In this document: positions 8,267 to 15,872 of the stretch, piece after piece
How the letters are laid out: the number at the start of each line of letters is the position of its first letter
Position numbering within the stretch: position 1 is the first letter of the stretch
Assembly (NCBI GenBank): GCA_948919095.1
Contig: CAQYCU010000033.1
Location: 1 to 16,462, forward strand
Reading direction: 5' to 3'
Length of the DNA: 16,462 bases
Source of the DNA: an uncultured Clostridia bacterium
Lineage (GTDB): Bacteria; Bacillota; Clostridia; TANB77; CAG-508
The notes under the pieces: model-generated
Seen by the model: only the letters and a program-made list of their open reading frames with translations
Databases searched by the model: none
What the model was told of the DNA's origin: nothing
Made by a program: the position numbers and the translations under genes

Positions 8267-9595
8267 TTATGCTGTTTCTTGATTAGAAACATTTTTATTT
8301 GTTCGTTTTACTGTTCTTGCTTTTTCTTTTTTGTTTTCATCAATTACTAATTCTGGCTTTTCCTTATTAACTACTGTATCCTTAGTAATTACACATTTTG
8401 CAATTTTGTAGTTTGATGGAACTTCATACATAACATCACGCATAGTTTCTTCCATAATTGAACGAAGTCCTCTAGCTCCTGTTTTTCTTTCCATTGCTTT
8501 ATCAACTATTGCTTCAAGAGCATCATTGTTGAATTCAAGTTCAACATCATCAATTTTAAGAAGCTTTTTATATTGCTTAACTAATGCGTTACGTGGTTTA
8601 GTCATTATGTCAATTAATCCTTCTCTATCAAGTTCACGAAGTGTTGCAATTATAGGAAGTCTTCCAACAAATTCTGGTATTAACCCAAACTTTAATAAAT
8701 CTTGTGGCAATAATTGTTCATAGATTTTGTATTTGTCAACATTCTTTACATCTTGAATGTTTGCTCCAAATCCCATTGATTTCTTGCCTGTTCTGTCACC
8801 TATAATTTTTTCTATTCCTTCGAATGCTCCACCACAAATAAATAAAATATTTGCTGTATTAATTTGAATTAATTCTTGATGAGGGTGTTTACGACCACCC
8901 TGTGGTGGAACTGATGCAGTTGTTCCTTCAACAATTTTTAATAATGCCTGTTGAACTCCTTCACCACTAACATCTCTAGTTATTGAAACATTTTCTGATT
9001 TTCTTGATATTTTATCAATTTCATCAATGTATACAATTCCCTTTTCAGCTTTTTCTACATCATAATCAGCTGCTTGGATAAGTTTTAATAATATATTTTC
9101 TACGTCTTCTCCTACATATCCCGCTTCTGTTAATGTTGTTGCATCTGCTATTGCAAATGGTACTTGTAATATTTTTGCTAATGTTTGTGCTAAGAATGTT
9201 TTTCCACATCCTGTTGGTCCTAATAATAGTACATTACTTTTTTGTATCTCTACTCCATCATTATCTATTTCATCTTCTTTATTATTAATTCTTTTGTAGT
9301 GATTGTATACAGCCACAGAAAGTGTTTTCTTTGCTTCATCTTGTCCTATTACATATTCATCAAGTACGTTTTTTATTTCTTCTGGTGTTGGCAATTTTCC
9401 CTCTTCAGCAATAGTATATTTTTCATCATACTCATCACCTCTGCCTAAACCTTCTGTTTCAAGTATGTTTTGGCAAGTTTGAATACATTCATCACATATA
9501 TATACGCCTGAAGGTCCTGCTATAATTTTTTTTACACTTGATTGTAACTTACCACAAAATGAACATCTTATAATTCTTTCATTTCCTCTAGCCAT
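8267..9595 (-). CDS. clpX: ATP-dependent Clp protease ATP-binding subunit ClpX
   Basis: A 442-residue AAA+ unfoldase that feeds tagged substrates to ClpP. The N-terminal four-Cys zinc-binding domain has C11, C14, C34 and C37 (RCSFCGK, ICDEC). Walker A is GPTGCGKT (126-133), Walker B is IVYIDEIDKI, the pore loop is GYVG, and the arginine-finger region GLIPEFVGRLP is intact. The ClpP-docking loop reads MGF where IGF is usual (GKKSMGFGAN), a conservative change. I start at ATG 9593-9595, 6 bases after AAGGAG; a TTG directly upstream is too close to the ribosome site. The basic C-terminal tail (ARTVKRTNKNVSNQETA) is non-conserved. The order tig-clpP-clpX is standard. Confidence 0.97.
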   Translation of the reverse strand: MARGNERIIRCSFCGKLQSSVKKIIAGPSGVYICDECIQTCQNILETEGLGRGDEYDEKYTIAEEGKLPTPEEIKNVLDEYVIGQDEAKKTLSVAVYNHYKRINNKEDEIDNDGVEIQKSNVLLLGPTGCGKTFLAQTLAKILQVPFAIADATTLTEAGYVGEDVENILLKLIQAADYDVEKAEKGIVYIDEIDKISRKSENVSITRDVSGEGVQQALLKIVEGTTASVPPQGGRKHPHQELIQINTANILFICGGAFEGIEKIIGDRTGKKSMGFGANIQDVKNVDKYKIYEQLLPQDLLKFGLIPEFVGRLPIIATLRELDREGLIDIMTKPRNALVKQYKKLLKIDDVELEFNNDALEAIVDKAMERKTGARGLRSIMEETMRDVMYEVPSNYKIAKCVITKDTVVNKEKPELVIDENKKEKARTVKRTNKNVSNQETA

Positions 9596-9705
9596 CAATA
9601 TCTCCTTGTTTAATTTATTTAGATTTTTATATATAGATTATTTTTTTAAATACATAATTTTATCGTGCATTTATGTTGATTTCCATACTTTCATTATACA
9701 AAAAT

Positions 9706-10314
9706 CTATTTTCTCTTATCCATTATGCCATCAATTAAGCCATACTCTAATGCTTCCTCAGCTGTTAAATAATGATCTCTTTCAGTATCTTTTGCAACTT
9801 GTTCAATTGATTTTCCTGTTGTTTCACTTAAAATCTTGTTTATTCTTTCTCTAGTTTTAAGCATTTGTTCTGCATGTATTTGAATTTCAGTTGTTTGACC
9901 TGATATTCCTTGACCACCGATTAATGGTTGATGAATTAATATTTCAGCATTAGGTGTTGCAAATCTTTTGCCTTTTGTTCCTGAAGTTAAAAGCAATGCT
10001 CCCATACTTGCAGCCATACCAATACATATTGTTGTAACTGGACATTTTATATAGTTCATTGTGTCGATTATTCCTAGTCCATCGCTTACTGAACCCCCTG
10101 GTGAGTTAATGTAAAGTGATATTTCCTTTTCTGGGTCTTCTGATTCTAAGAATAAAAGTTGTGCTATTATTAAGCTTGCTGATGTTTGATTAACATCTTC
10201 GCTTAAAAATATAATTCTGTCTTTTAATAGTCTTGAGAAAATATCGTAAGACCTTTCTCCTCTTGATGATTGCTCTATTACATAAGGTACTAGGCTGTTT
10301 TCAAATTTTTCCAT
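9706..10314 (-). CDS. clpP: ATP-dependent Clp protease proteolytic subunit ClpP
   Basis: A 202-residue serine peptidase that forms the tetradecameric chamber of ClpXP. The catalytic triad is visible: S103 in GMAASMGA, H128 in ILIHQP and D180 in KDTERD. The N-terminal LVPYVIEQSSRGERSYDIFSRLL region used for docking and gating is typical. Start ATG 10312-10314 is chosen because GGAGG lies 5 bases upstream; a TTG 18 bases earlier has no properly placed ribosome site and would add six odd residues. The gap to clpX is 110 bases, so a separate clpX promoter is possible, but I could not pick one convincingly. Confidence 0.97.
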   Translation of the reverse strand: MEKFENSLVPYVIEQSSRGERSYDIFSRLLKDRIIFLSEDVNQTSASLIIAQLLFLESEDPEKEISLYINSPGGSVSDGLGIIDTMNYIKCPVTTICIGMAASMGALLLTSGTKGKRFATPNAEILIHQPLIGGQGISGQTTEIQIHAEQMLKTRERINKILSETTGKSIEQVAKDTERDHYLTAEEALEYGLIDGIMDKRK

Positions 10315-10330
10315 TCTAACCTCCATCTCC

Positions 10331-10357
10331 AACGTGATATATATTGTTTGTCACGTT
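10331..10357. repeat. Inverted repeat in the clpP leader
   Basis: AACGTGA (10331-10337) and TCACGTT (10351-10357) are perfect complements 13 bases apart, directly upstream of the clpP ribosome site. It matches neither the CtsR heptad repeat nor the CIRCE element as I know them, so its role is open. Confidence 0.4.
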
Positions 10358-10400
10358 AGTTTTTATCTTTATTTATTTAATAAACATGTTATTTACAAAC

Positions 10401-10435
10401 AAAGTTAGAGATACCTTTTGATTATCTCCAACTTT
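10401..10435. terminator. Possible terminator or attenuator between tig and clpP
   Basis: A 13-bp stem with one mismatch (AAAGTTAGAGATA / TATCTCCAACTTT) lies 50 bases past the tig stop. No clean U-tract follows on the minus strand, so partial read-through into clpP is likely. Confidence 0.45.
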
Positions 10436-10486
10436 ATTTTATTTTAAACGTTCTTTGTTGTTTTATATATTATTTTATGTTGTGAA

Positions 10487-11776
10487 TTATTTAGTAGTAT
10501 ATTTTGCGTTATCTAGTATTAGTTTTACAGCTAATTCATTTTTAGATGATTTTTCTAAGTAATCTCTTATATCTTCATTTTTTTCTAAATCTTCTACTTT
10601 TCTACCATATTGTTTTGCTAATTCTTCTAATTTTTCTTTTATGTATTTGTCATCAGCTTTTATTTTTTCATCTTTAACTATTTGTTCTAATACTAATCTT
10701 GTTTGGATATTTTTTATAGCATCTTCTTTGAATTCTTCTCTAACTTCTCCTGCTGTTTTTCCACACATTTTCAAGTATTGTTCATAGCTAATTCCTTGAT
10801 ATTGTAGTCTTTGAGCTATGTTGTCTTCCATTGAATCTAATTCAACTTCAATCATTCCATCTGGAATATCCATTTTTGTGTCTTTGCAAACAGCTTCTAT
10901 TGCTAAGTTTTCAGTTTCAACTTTTGCTTTTTCATCATTTTCTTTTTTCATTTTTTCTTTAATGCTACTTTTTAGTTCTTCAAGAGTATCAAATTCACTT
11001 ACGTCTTTAGCAAATTCGTCATCTATTTTTGGCATTTCTTTAACATTTATTGCATGTAATTTGATATGGAATGTTGCTTCTTTTCCAGCTAATTCCTTTG
11101 TGAAATAATCTTCTGGGAATGTCACTTTTATATCTTTTTCTTCTTCTAATTTCATTCCTACTAATTGTTCTTCAAATCCTGGTATAAATGTTTTACTTCC
11201 TATTGTTAATTGATGATTTTCAGCTTTTCCACCTTCAAATGGTTTTCCATCAACAAATCCTTCAAAGTCTATTGTTACTATATCTTGTTCCTTAGTTTTT
11301 CTATTATCAATTGATACCATTCTCGAATTATGTTCTGCCATATGTTCTAATTCATGTTCTATGTCTTTTTCTTCAACTTTATATTTAATCTTTTTAAGTT
11401 CTATTCCCTTATATTTGCCTAGTTTTACTTCTGGTTTTGTTGATACTATTGCTGTAAATATTAAGTCTTTTCCTTTTTCCATTTGAACTACGTCAATATG
11501 AGGCTTGCTTACTACTTCAAGCTTATTTTCTTTTATTTCCTTATCATATACTTCTGGAACTAATTCGTTAAATGCGTCTTCATAAAAAATTGATGCTCCA
11601 TAATGTCTTTCTACAATATTAAATGGTGCCTTTCCTTTTCTGAATCCTGGTATATTAAAGTACTTTGCACTCTTTTTAAATACACTCATTATTGCTTCAT
11701 CAAATTTTGTTGCTTCTATTGTAAATGTTAATTTTAATTCGTTTTTGTTATCTGTTTTTTCTTGTTTTACGTTCAT
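10487..11776 (-). CDS. tig: Trigger factor (ribosome-associated chaperone / peptidyl-prolyl isomerase)
   Basis: A 429-residue chaperone that binds near the ribosome exit tunnel and shields nascent chains. The N-terminal ribosome-binding signature GFRKGKAP is present. An FKBP-type isomerase domain follows (KEQDIVTIDFEGFVDGKPFEGG to FPEDYF and FHIKLHAI), then a long, charged, helical C-terminal substrate-binding domain. Two ATGs are possible: ATG 11783-11785 starts one base after GAGAGG and is too close, so I use ATG 11774-11776 (MNVKQEKT). It is first in the tig-clpP-clpX series and has its own promoter at 11817-11844. Confidence 0.95.
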   Translation of the reverse strand: MNVKQEKTDNKNELKLTFTIEATKFDEAIMSVFKKSAKYFNIPGFRKGKAPFNIVERHYGASIFYEDAFNELVPEVYDKEIKENKLEVVSKPHIDVVQMEKGKDLIFTAIVSTKPEVKLGKYKGIELKKIKYKVEEKDIEHELEHMAEHNSRMVSIDNRKTKEQDIVTIDFEGFVDGKPFEGGKAENHQLTIGSKTFIPGFEEQLVGMKLEEEKDIKVTFPEDYFTKELAGKEATFHIKLHAINVKEMPKIDDEFAKDVSEFDTLEELKSSIKEKMKKENDEKAKVETENLAIEAVCKDTKMDIPDGMIEVELDSMEDNIAQRLQYQGISYEQYLKMCGKTAGEVREEFKEDAIKNIQTRLVLEQIVKDEKIKADDKYIKEKLEELAKQYGRKVEDLEKNEDIRDYLEKSSKNELAVKLILDNAKYTTK

Positions 11777-11816
11777 TGTTATCATTCCTCTCTTTATTAT
11801 ATAAAAATGCTTTTAT

Positions 11817-11844
11817 ATTATATCATAATTTTGAGATAAATCAA
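11817..11844 (-). promoter_or_regulatory. Putative sigma-A promoter for tig
   Basis: TTGATT (11839-11844), a 16-base spacer and a perfect TATAAT (11817-11822) on the minus strand, about 35 bases before the coding start. It lies after the hairpin that ends the tRNA transcript, so tig is probably transcribed separately from tRNA-Leu. Confidence 0.65.
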
Positions 11845-11877
11845 GGCTTTATGAATAATTTTATTATTATTTTAAAT

Positions 11878-11920
11878 AAACCAGTAGTCCACCTCCTTTT
11901 AGGAAATGTCCTGCTGGTTT
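11878..11920 (-). terminator. Probable terminator after tRNA-Leu
   Basis: Outer 10-bp stem AAACCAGCAG / CTACTGGTTT (one G-U pair on the RNA) encloses a small inner hairpin TTTCC-TAAAA-GGAGG. It is followed by TTTATTT on the minus strand. It is the only GC-containing structure between the tRNA and the tig promoter. The inner AAGGAGG resembles a ribosome site, but no plausible reading frame follows it. Confidence 0.5.
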
Positions 11921-11965
11921 TGACAGTTTTTAATATACGCCTATTATTTTCTATTTAAAAATTAT

Positions 11966-12048
11966 TGGTACCGATAGTGGGACTCGAACCCACATGGTTT
12001 CCCGCTGGATTTTGAATCCAGTGCGTCTACCAATTCCGCCATATCGGC
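11966..12048 (-). tRNA. tRNA-Leu(CAA)
   Basis: An 83-base cloverleaf with encoded CCA (11966-11968). The acceptor stem GCCGATA pairs with TATCGGT, with G1 opposite U72. The D arm is GGCGGAATTGGTAGACGC, the anticodon stem CTGGA/TCCAG has loop TTCAAAA giving anticodon CAA (reads UUG), the long variable arm CGGGAAACCAT marks a class II tRNA, and the T arm is GTGGG-TTCGAGT-CCCAC. The gene stands alone between blaR1-type and tig genes. Confidence 0.96.
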
Positions 12049-12062
12049 ATTTTCATTAATAT

Positions 12063-12091
12063 ATACTAACATAAATTAATAAAAATGTCTA
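12063..12091 (-). promoter_or_regulatory. Putative promoter for tRNA-Leu
   Basis: TAGACA (12086-12091), 17 bases, and an extended -10 TGT-TAGTAT (-10 hexamer at 12063-12068) on the minus strand, just after the blaR1-type gene and about 15 bases before the tRNA 5' end. Confidence 0.5.
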
Positions 12092-12100
12092 GACCTATTT

Positions 12101-13495
12101 TCATTTTTTAAAATAAATATATTCATTATTTCTTTCTGATTTTAAAACAGCAGTTTTTCCTTCTGTATTAACATTTTCAAGCATTACAAATTCTTTTGTA
12201 TCTCCACTATTTGAAATAAGTGTTATTACATTGTCATCTATTTTTTCATATTCTCCCATTTTGCTATCAATTATATCAGGAGAATATACTCCTATAAACT
12301 CAGTATATGTCCCATCTTCATTTACATTTAAACTTCCACCATATTCAGTAACTCCTGAACCATAGATATAACTTAGTGGGATTTCTTCTTCATTTTTCTT
12401 AGCCATATATGGTACCCATTTTCCTTCAATAGAATTGCTTGATGAGATTACATTATTTTCATACGCAGAGGTCTTTATAATAAATGGTAAAGAACATATT
12501 ATAATTACAATTAATGAAACAATTCCTACTATTCTTTTTAAATAAATATTTGTCCCTGTCCTTTTTATCATTTTAATTCTTTGTTCCATATTTTTATTAC
12601 TATCTACGACACACAAGGTTTTAACAATTTCTTTCTTATTTTCACATGTTTGAAGTAAACTAACTAAAGTAAAACCATATTGTTTCTTTTCATTCTTACT
12701 CATATCTCTTAAAACAACTTCATCTGTTGCACATTCAATTTCTTGTCTTATTCTTCTAAAAAATATATATGTAAAAGGATTAAACCAATGAATAGCCATC
12801 ATTGTTATAAGTATAAAATTTGTTATCATATCTTTTCTTTTATAATGTGAAACTTCATGTAAAAATACATTTTTTACTATATCATCTTCTTTAAGTAAAA
12901 AGTCTTTTGGCAATAATATCTTTGGATGAATTAGCCCATATATGCAAGGAGATGTATTTTCATCTAGTAAACATAATTTTATTTTTTTCTTAACCTTTAG
13001 TTTGTTTGTACAACTATTTAATATATCATTTACTCTACAATAATCTACTTTTTTTAACCTTTTTACTTTAAACATAAGCATCATATTCTTAATAATAAAT
13101 GATATCGCATATACACATAGGCCTATAAACCATACTATTGGTATTAATTTGTTTAAATTATTACTTTGAGTCACTTTTTCTATTGCTACATTAGATTGAT
13201 TTTCTGTGATTTCTTCTTTATTATTTGTATTTAAAAAATCATAATTATTATTTATACTTTCTTCAAACTTATCTATTGTTTGACTAATAGGAATATTACT
13301 CTTTGTATTAATCTCTATTCTATTTATTGGTATAACTAATAATAACAAAGGAATTATTAGGATAAAACATTTCCATTTTGCAGTTATTTTAGTATTAAAT
13401 ATTTTTGTGATTACCATTGCTAGTATTCCTAGAATAGTTCCTAAAACAGACATATATAATACTTTATAAAATATAGGTGTTATTATTTCTATCAT
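12101..13495 (-). CDS. BlaR1/MecR1-type M56 membrane metalloprotease with a non-PBP C-terminal domain
   Basis: A 464-residue integral membrane sensor-protease. Hydrophobic segments lie near residues 9-33, 41-58, 116-142 and 222-246, and a last one at 319-342. The zinc site is HEVSH (213-217), with a downstream ECATDEV (254-260) that likely gives the third ligand. In the BlaR1 family this cytosolic-facing protease triggers loss of the partner repressor. The usual beta-lactam-acylated domain (about 250 residues with an active-site STxK) is missing. Instead, residues ~350-464 form a small beta-rich domain (GKWVPY, GGSLNVNEDGTYTEF, MGEYEKIDDNVITLIS), resembling lipocalin-like domains of Clostridia. 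The ligand is therefore unlikely to be read as in classical BlaR1. ATG 13493-13495 follows the blaI stop by 3 bases; its ribosome site GAGG lies inside the end of blaI, so the two are translationally linked. Confidence 0.88.
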   Translation of the reverse strand: MIEIITPIFYKVLYMSVLGTILGILAMVITKIFNTKITAKWKCFILIIPLLLLVIPINRIEINTKSNIPISQTIDKFEESINNNYDFLNTNNKEEITENQSNVAIEKVTQSNNLNKLIPIVWFIGLCVYAISFIIKNMMLMFKVKRLKKVDYCRVNDILNSCTNKLKVKKKIKLCLLDENTSPCIYGLIHPKILLPKDFLLKEDDIVKNVFLHEVSHYKRKDMITNFILITMMAIHWFNPFTYIFFRRIRQEIECATDEVVLRDMSKNEKKQYGFTLVSLLQTCENKKEIVKTLCVVDSNKNMEQRIKMIKRTGTNIYLKRIVGIVSLIVIIICSLPFIIKTSAYENNVISSSNSIEGKWVPYMAKKNEEEIPLSYIYGSGVTEYGGSLNVNEDGTYTEFIGVYSPDIIDSKMGEYEKIDDNVITLISNSGDTKEFVMLENVNTEGKTAVLKSERNNEYIYFKK

Positions 13496-13498
13496 ATA

Positions 13499-13873
13499 TT
13501 AGTCCTCGCTTTCTAACATATCCATAAGCTTTTGTAATTCTTCCTTTGATATTTTCTTATTTTCAACGAAATTTAATAATAACTTGTCTGTACTCCCATT
13601 ATAAAGTCTGTTTAAAAAACTTTCATTTTCATTATTTAGAAACTTCTCTTCATTAACCGCTGGAACATATACAGTTTCCTTTAATCCAATTTTTTTAGAT
13701 TTAACTGCACCTTTTAAAATTAGTCTTCTTAATAAAGTTTTTATTGTGTTTTTATTTTTTTCATTATCAGTATTTAATATTTCCATAATCGTATTTAAAT
13801 CACACTTCTTTTCTTTCCATAAAATTTGCATTATCTCTAATTCTGCATCAGTTATATCATATTTATCTGACAT
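13499..13873 (-). CDS. BlaI/MecI-family winged-helix repressor
   Basis: A 124-residue DNA-binding repressor. Residues ~1-75 are the winged helix (DKYDITDAELEIMQILWKEKKCDLNTIMEIL, NTIKTLLRRLILKGAVKSKKIG), and the rest is the helical dimerisation part. In the family the repressor is removed through the partner M56 protease, encoded 3 bases downstream. ATG 13871-13873 is chosen, 10 bases after AAAAGGAG; a longer reading would start at a TTG upstream of the ribosome site. A TACA-CT-TGTA palindrome at the predicted transcription start suggests autorepression, and the same sequence recurs upstream of the asparagine-synthetase-like gene. Confidence 0.9.
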   Translation of the reverse strand: MSDKYDITDAELEIMQILWKEKKCDLNTIMEILNTDNEKNKNTIKTLLRRLILKGAVKSKKIGLKETVYVPAVNEEKFLNNENESFLNRLYNGSTDKLLLNFVENKKISKEELQKLMDMLESED

Positions 13874-13912
13874 ATTTTTATTTCTCCTTTTCAATTATCT
13901 TGTACTTAAGGT

Positions 13913-13922
13913 TACACTTGTA
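13913..13922. promoter_or_regulatory. BlaI-type operator in front of blaI
   Basis: TACACTTGTA fits the BlaI/MecI core TACA-NN-TGTA and extends to GGTTACACTTGTAATC (13910-13925). The extended sequence is identical to the site at 15827-15842. It sits just downstream of the predicted -10 box, where bound repressor would block initiation. Confidence 0.75.
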
Positions 13923-13926
13923 ATCT

Positions 13927-13955
13927 ATAATATTATAAAAAAAATAAATTGTCAA
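13927..13955 (-). promoter_or_regulatory. Promoter of the blaI-blaR1 pair
   Basis: Consensus TTGACA (13950-13955), a 17-base spacer and TATTAT (13927-13932) on the minus strand. The TGA stop codon of the upstream asnB-like gene (13952-13954) is part of the -35 box. Confidence 0.75.
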
Positions 13956-15773
13956 GTATTAATAAAGAAAACTTCGTACCATTTTATAAAACAATATACT
14001 GCCCATACTTTTTTATAATTATCTCTTCTTCCTTTCTTGTGATCTTCTAATAATTTTAGCACATAATCTTGATTAAAAAATTCTTTTACAAATTCTTGTT
14101 TTATAGTCTCTTTTATTTCATTATAGATATCATCCTCTTTCATCCATTCTCTAATTGGAACTGGAAATCCAAGTTTTCTTTTTTCATAAGCATTATTAGG
14201 AATATCTTTCTTAGCAGAATTTCTAAATGCAATTTTAGTTTCTGTTTTTGATATTTTATAATTTTCTGGAAGACTCTTAGCAACATTAAAAACTTCTTTA
14301 TCTATAAATGGTACTCTTGCTTCAATTGAATTTGCCATTGTCATTTTATCAGCTTTAAGTAATATGTTTCTAACTAGCCAAAATTTCATATCAATAGCTT
14401 GCATTTTTATAATATCATTCTTATTTTTAAATTCTTTAAATATATTTGCTGTTATTAATTTGTTATCAATTATATTTTCATAACTCATGATTTTATTTAC
14501 TTCTCTTTCATAACATAATCTACTAACACCAATATACTGGTCTTTTAATTTTCTCCCTCTTCTTATAATAAAATTTCGTCCTTTAAATTCTGGAAGTTTG
14601 CTAAAAAAAATTGCTAATATATGTCTAATTAAATATGGAATTTTATTATATAATTCAAGATTTAGTTCTTCTTTATATGTATTATATCCTCCAAATATCT
14701 CATCTGCTCCTTCTCCTGACAATATTACATTTACATCTTTACTTGCTCTTTTCGCAATAAAATATAATGATATCGCTGAAGGGTCACAAATAGGCTCATC
14801 CATGTAATATAAAATCTTTGGAACACTTTTTATATATTCCTTACTACCTAACTTTATTGAGGTATTATTTACTCCTAGGAAATTTGTCAAATCTTTAGCA
14901 TAATCTATTTCACTATATTTATCTAATCCATATCCTATTGTATAAGTTTTATCTGGTTTAGCTACACTGACTATGTATGAAGAGTCAACTCCACTAGATA
15001 AAAATGCCCCTACTTCAACATCTCCTATTTTATGATAATTTATAGATTCTCTAATTGTTTTACTTATATTATCAACAACCTTGTAAAAATCCTGCGTCTT
15101 TTCATAAAAGTCAAAGTCAAAATACCTTCGGATTTTTACTTCATTATCTTTTACAGTCATGGTACATCCGTGGGTCTAGTGAATATACTCCTTTAAAAAA
15201 TGTTTCATTTGTCGGCGTAAAACTAAATGATAAATATGGTCCTAATAAATCTTTATTAAGTTCTTTTTTAAATTTTGGATGCTCTAAAAATGATTTTATT
15301 TCTGATGAAAACATAAATACTTCATCATTTTTATAATAATAAAATGGCTTTATTCCAAAATTATCTCTTGCACAAAATAGTGTTTTATTTTCTTTATCCC
15401 AAATTGCAAATGAAAACATTCCTCTTAACTTTTCTACTACATTATGTCCCCATTCTCTATAACTATTAAGTAGTACTTCAGTATCACTTTCAGTTTTAAA
15501 TACATAATTCTTATTTATTAATTCTTCTCTAAGTTCTTTATAATTATATATCTCTCCATTAAATACAATTATTAATTTTTTATCATCACTAAGCATTGGT
15601 TGACTTCCATTTTTTTCATCTATTATTGATAAGCGTCTATGCCCTAGTGCAATATCTTCGTCTGCATAATATCCTTCTTCATCTGGTCCCCTATGCATTA
15701 TTCTGTTTGTCATATTTTTTATTGTTCTTCCCTTTATCTTTTCTTTATCTAAAAAACCTACTATTCCACACAT
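13952..15773 (-). CDS. asnB: Glutamine-hydrolysing asparagine synthetase-like enzyme, split by a +1 frameshift
   Basis: A class II amidotransferase of about 606 residues when read across the frameshift. The glutaminase domain begins at Cys2 (MCGIVGFLD) and carries HRGPDEEGYY, GHRRLSIID and FNGEIYNY. The synthetase domain carries the pyrophosphate loop LSSGVDSS, GEGADEIFGGY and a C-terminal helical part. Frame 1 (15773 to 15144) runs to SLDP, then goes off-frame and stops at TAA 15144-15146; the other frame resumes with GCTMTVKDNEVKIRRY and ends at TGA 13952-13954. Skipping C at 15170 joins them at the conserved L-x-P-G of the family. Start ATG 15771-15773 puts Cys at position 2 and lies 7 bases after AAGGAG. 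The second half has an ATG at 15158-15160 but no ribosome site. Homologues amidate aspartate, or meso-DAP in peptidoglycan; the BlaI-type operators upstream make the latter plausible. Confidence 0.85.
15164..15176 (-). other. CCACGGA +1 frameshift site in asnB
   Basis: Read on the minus strand: GAC CCA CGG ATG in the zero frame (CGG at 15168-15170), or GAC CCA, skip C15170, GGA TGT in the restored frame. The +1 reading gives Asp-Pro-Gly, as expected for this family. Whether cells recode it, or it is a mutation or sequence error, cannot be decided here. Confidence 0.85.
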
Positions 15774-15805
15774 ATACATACTCCTTTTTATATCACAAAT
15801 AAGAT

Positions 15806-15815
15806 TACAAATGTA
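15806..15815. promoter_or_regulatory. BlaI-type operator 1 upstream of asnB
   Basis: TACAAATGTA is the centre of a perfect 20-base palindrome (AAGATTACA-AA-TGTAATCTT, 15801-15820). It lies at or just after the predicted transcription start of asnB, about 30 bases before its start codon. Confidence 0.8.
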
Positions 15816-15820
15816 ATCTT

Positions 15821-15854
15821 ATTATAGGTTACACTTGTAATCTTGTTTTGTCAA
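15821..15854 (-). promoter_or_regulatory. Promoter region of asnB
   Basis: The minus strand has TTGACA (15849-15854) and TATAAT (15821-15826), but their spacing is 22, too long for one promoter. At 17 bases from TTGACA the hexamer is TAACCT (15826-15831), a weak -10. Either TAACCT or TATAAT with a poor -35 could be used; both overlap the BlaI-type operators. Confidence 0.45.
15830..15839. promoter_or_regulatory. BlaI-type operator 2 upstream of asnB
   Basis: TACACTTGTA, extended to GGTTACACTTGTAATC, identical over 16 bases to the blaI operator. It lies between the -35 and -10 elements and is 24 bases, centre to centre, from operator 1, which would allow two dimers to bind on nearby faces. 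Confidence 0.8.
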
Positions 15855-15872
15855 GTAGTTTTTTAAATTTTT

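Noticed and set aside
11888..11912. AAGGAGGTGG inside the tRNA-Leu downstream hairpin as a ribosome site for a small gene
   Set aside because: No start codon with a meaningful frame follows at a suitable distance; the sequence is better explained as part of a hairpin.
13952..15773. asnB as two separate genes (glutaminase and synthetase subunits)
   Set aside because: The second frame starts after the conserved Pro-Gly, has no ribosome site before its ATG, and overlaps the first frame; one skipped base gives a standard single-chain enzyme.
15821..15854. TTGACA and TATAAT upstream of asnB as one consensus promoter
   Set aside because: The spacing is 22 bases, outside the usual 16-18, so at most one of the two hexamers belongs to the active promoter.
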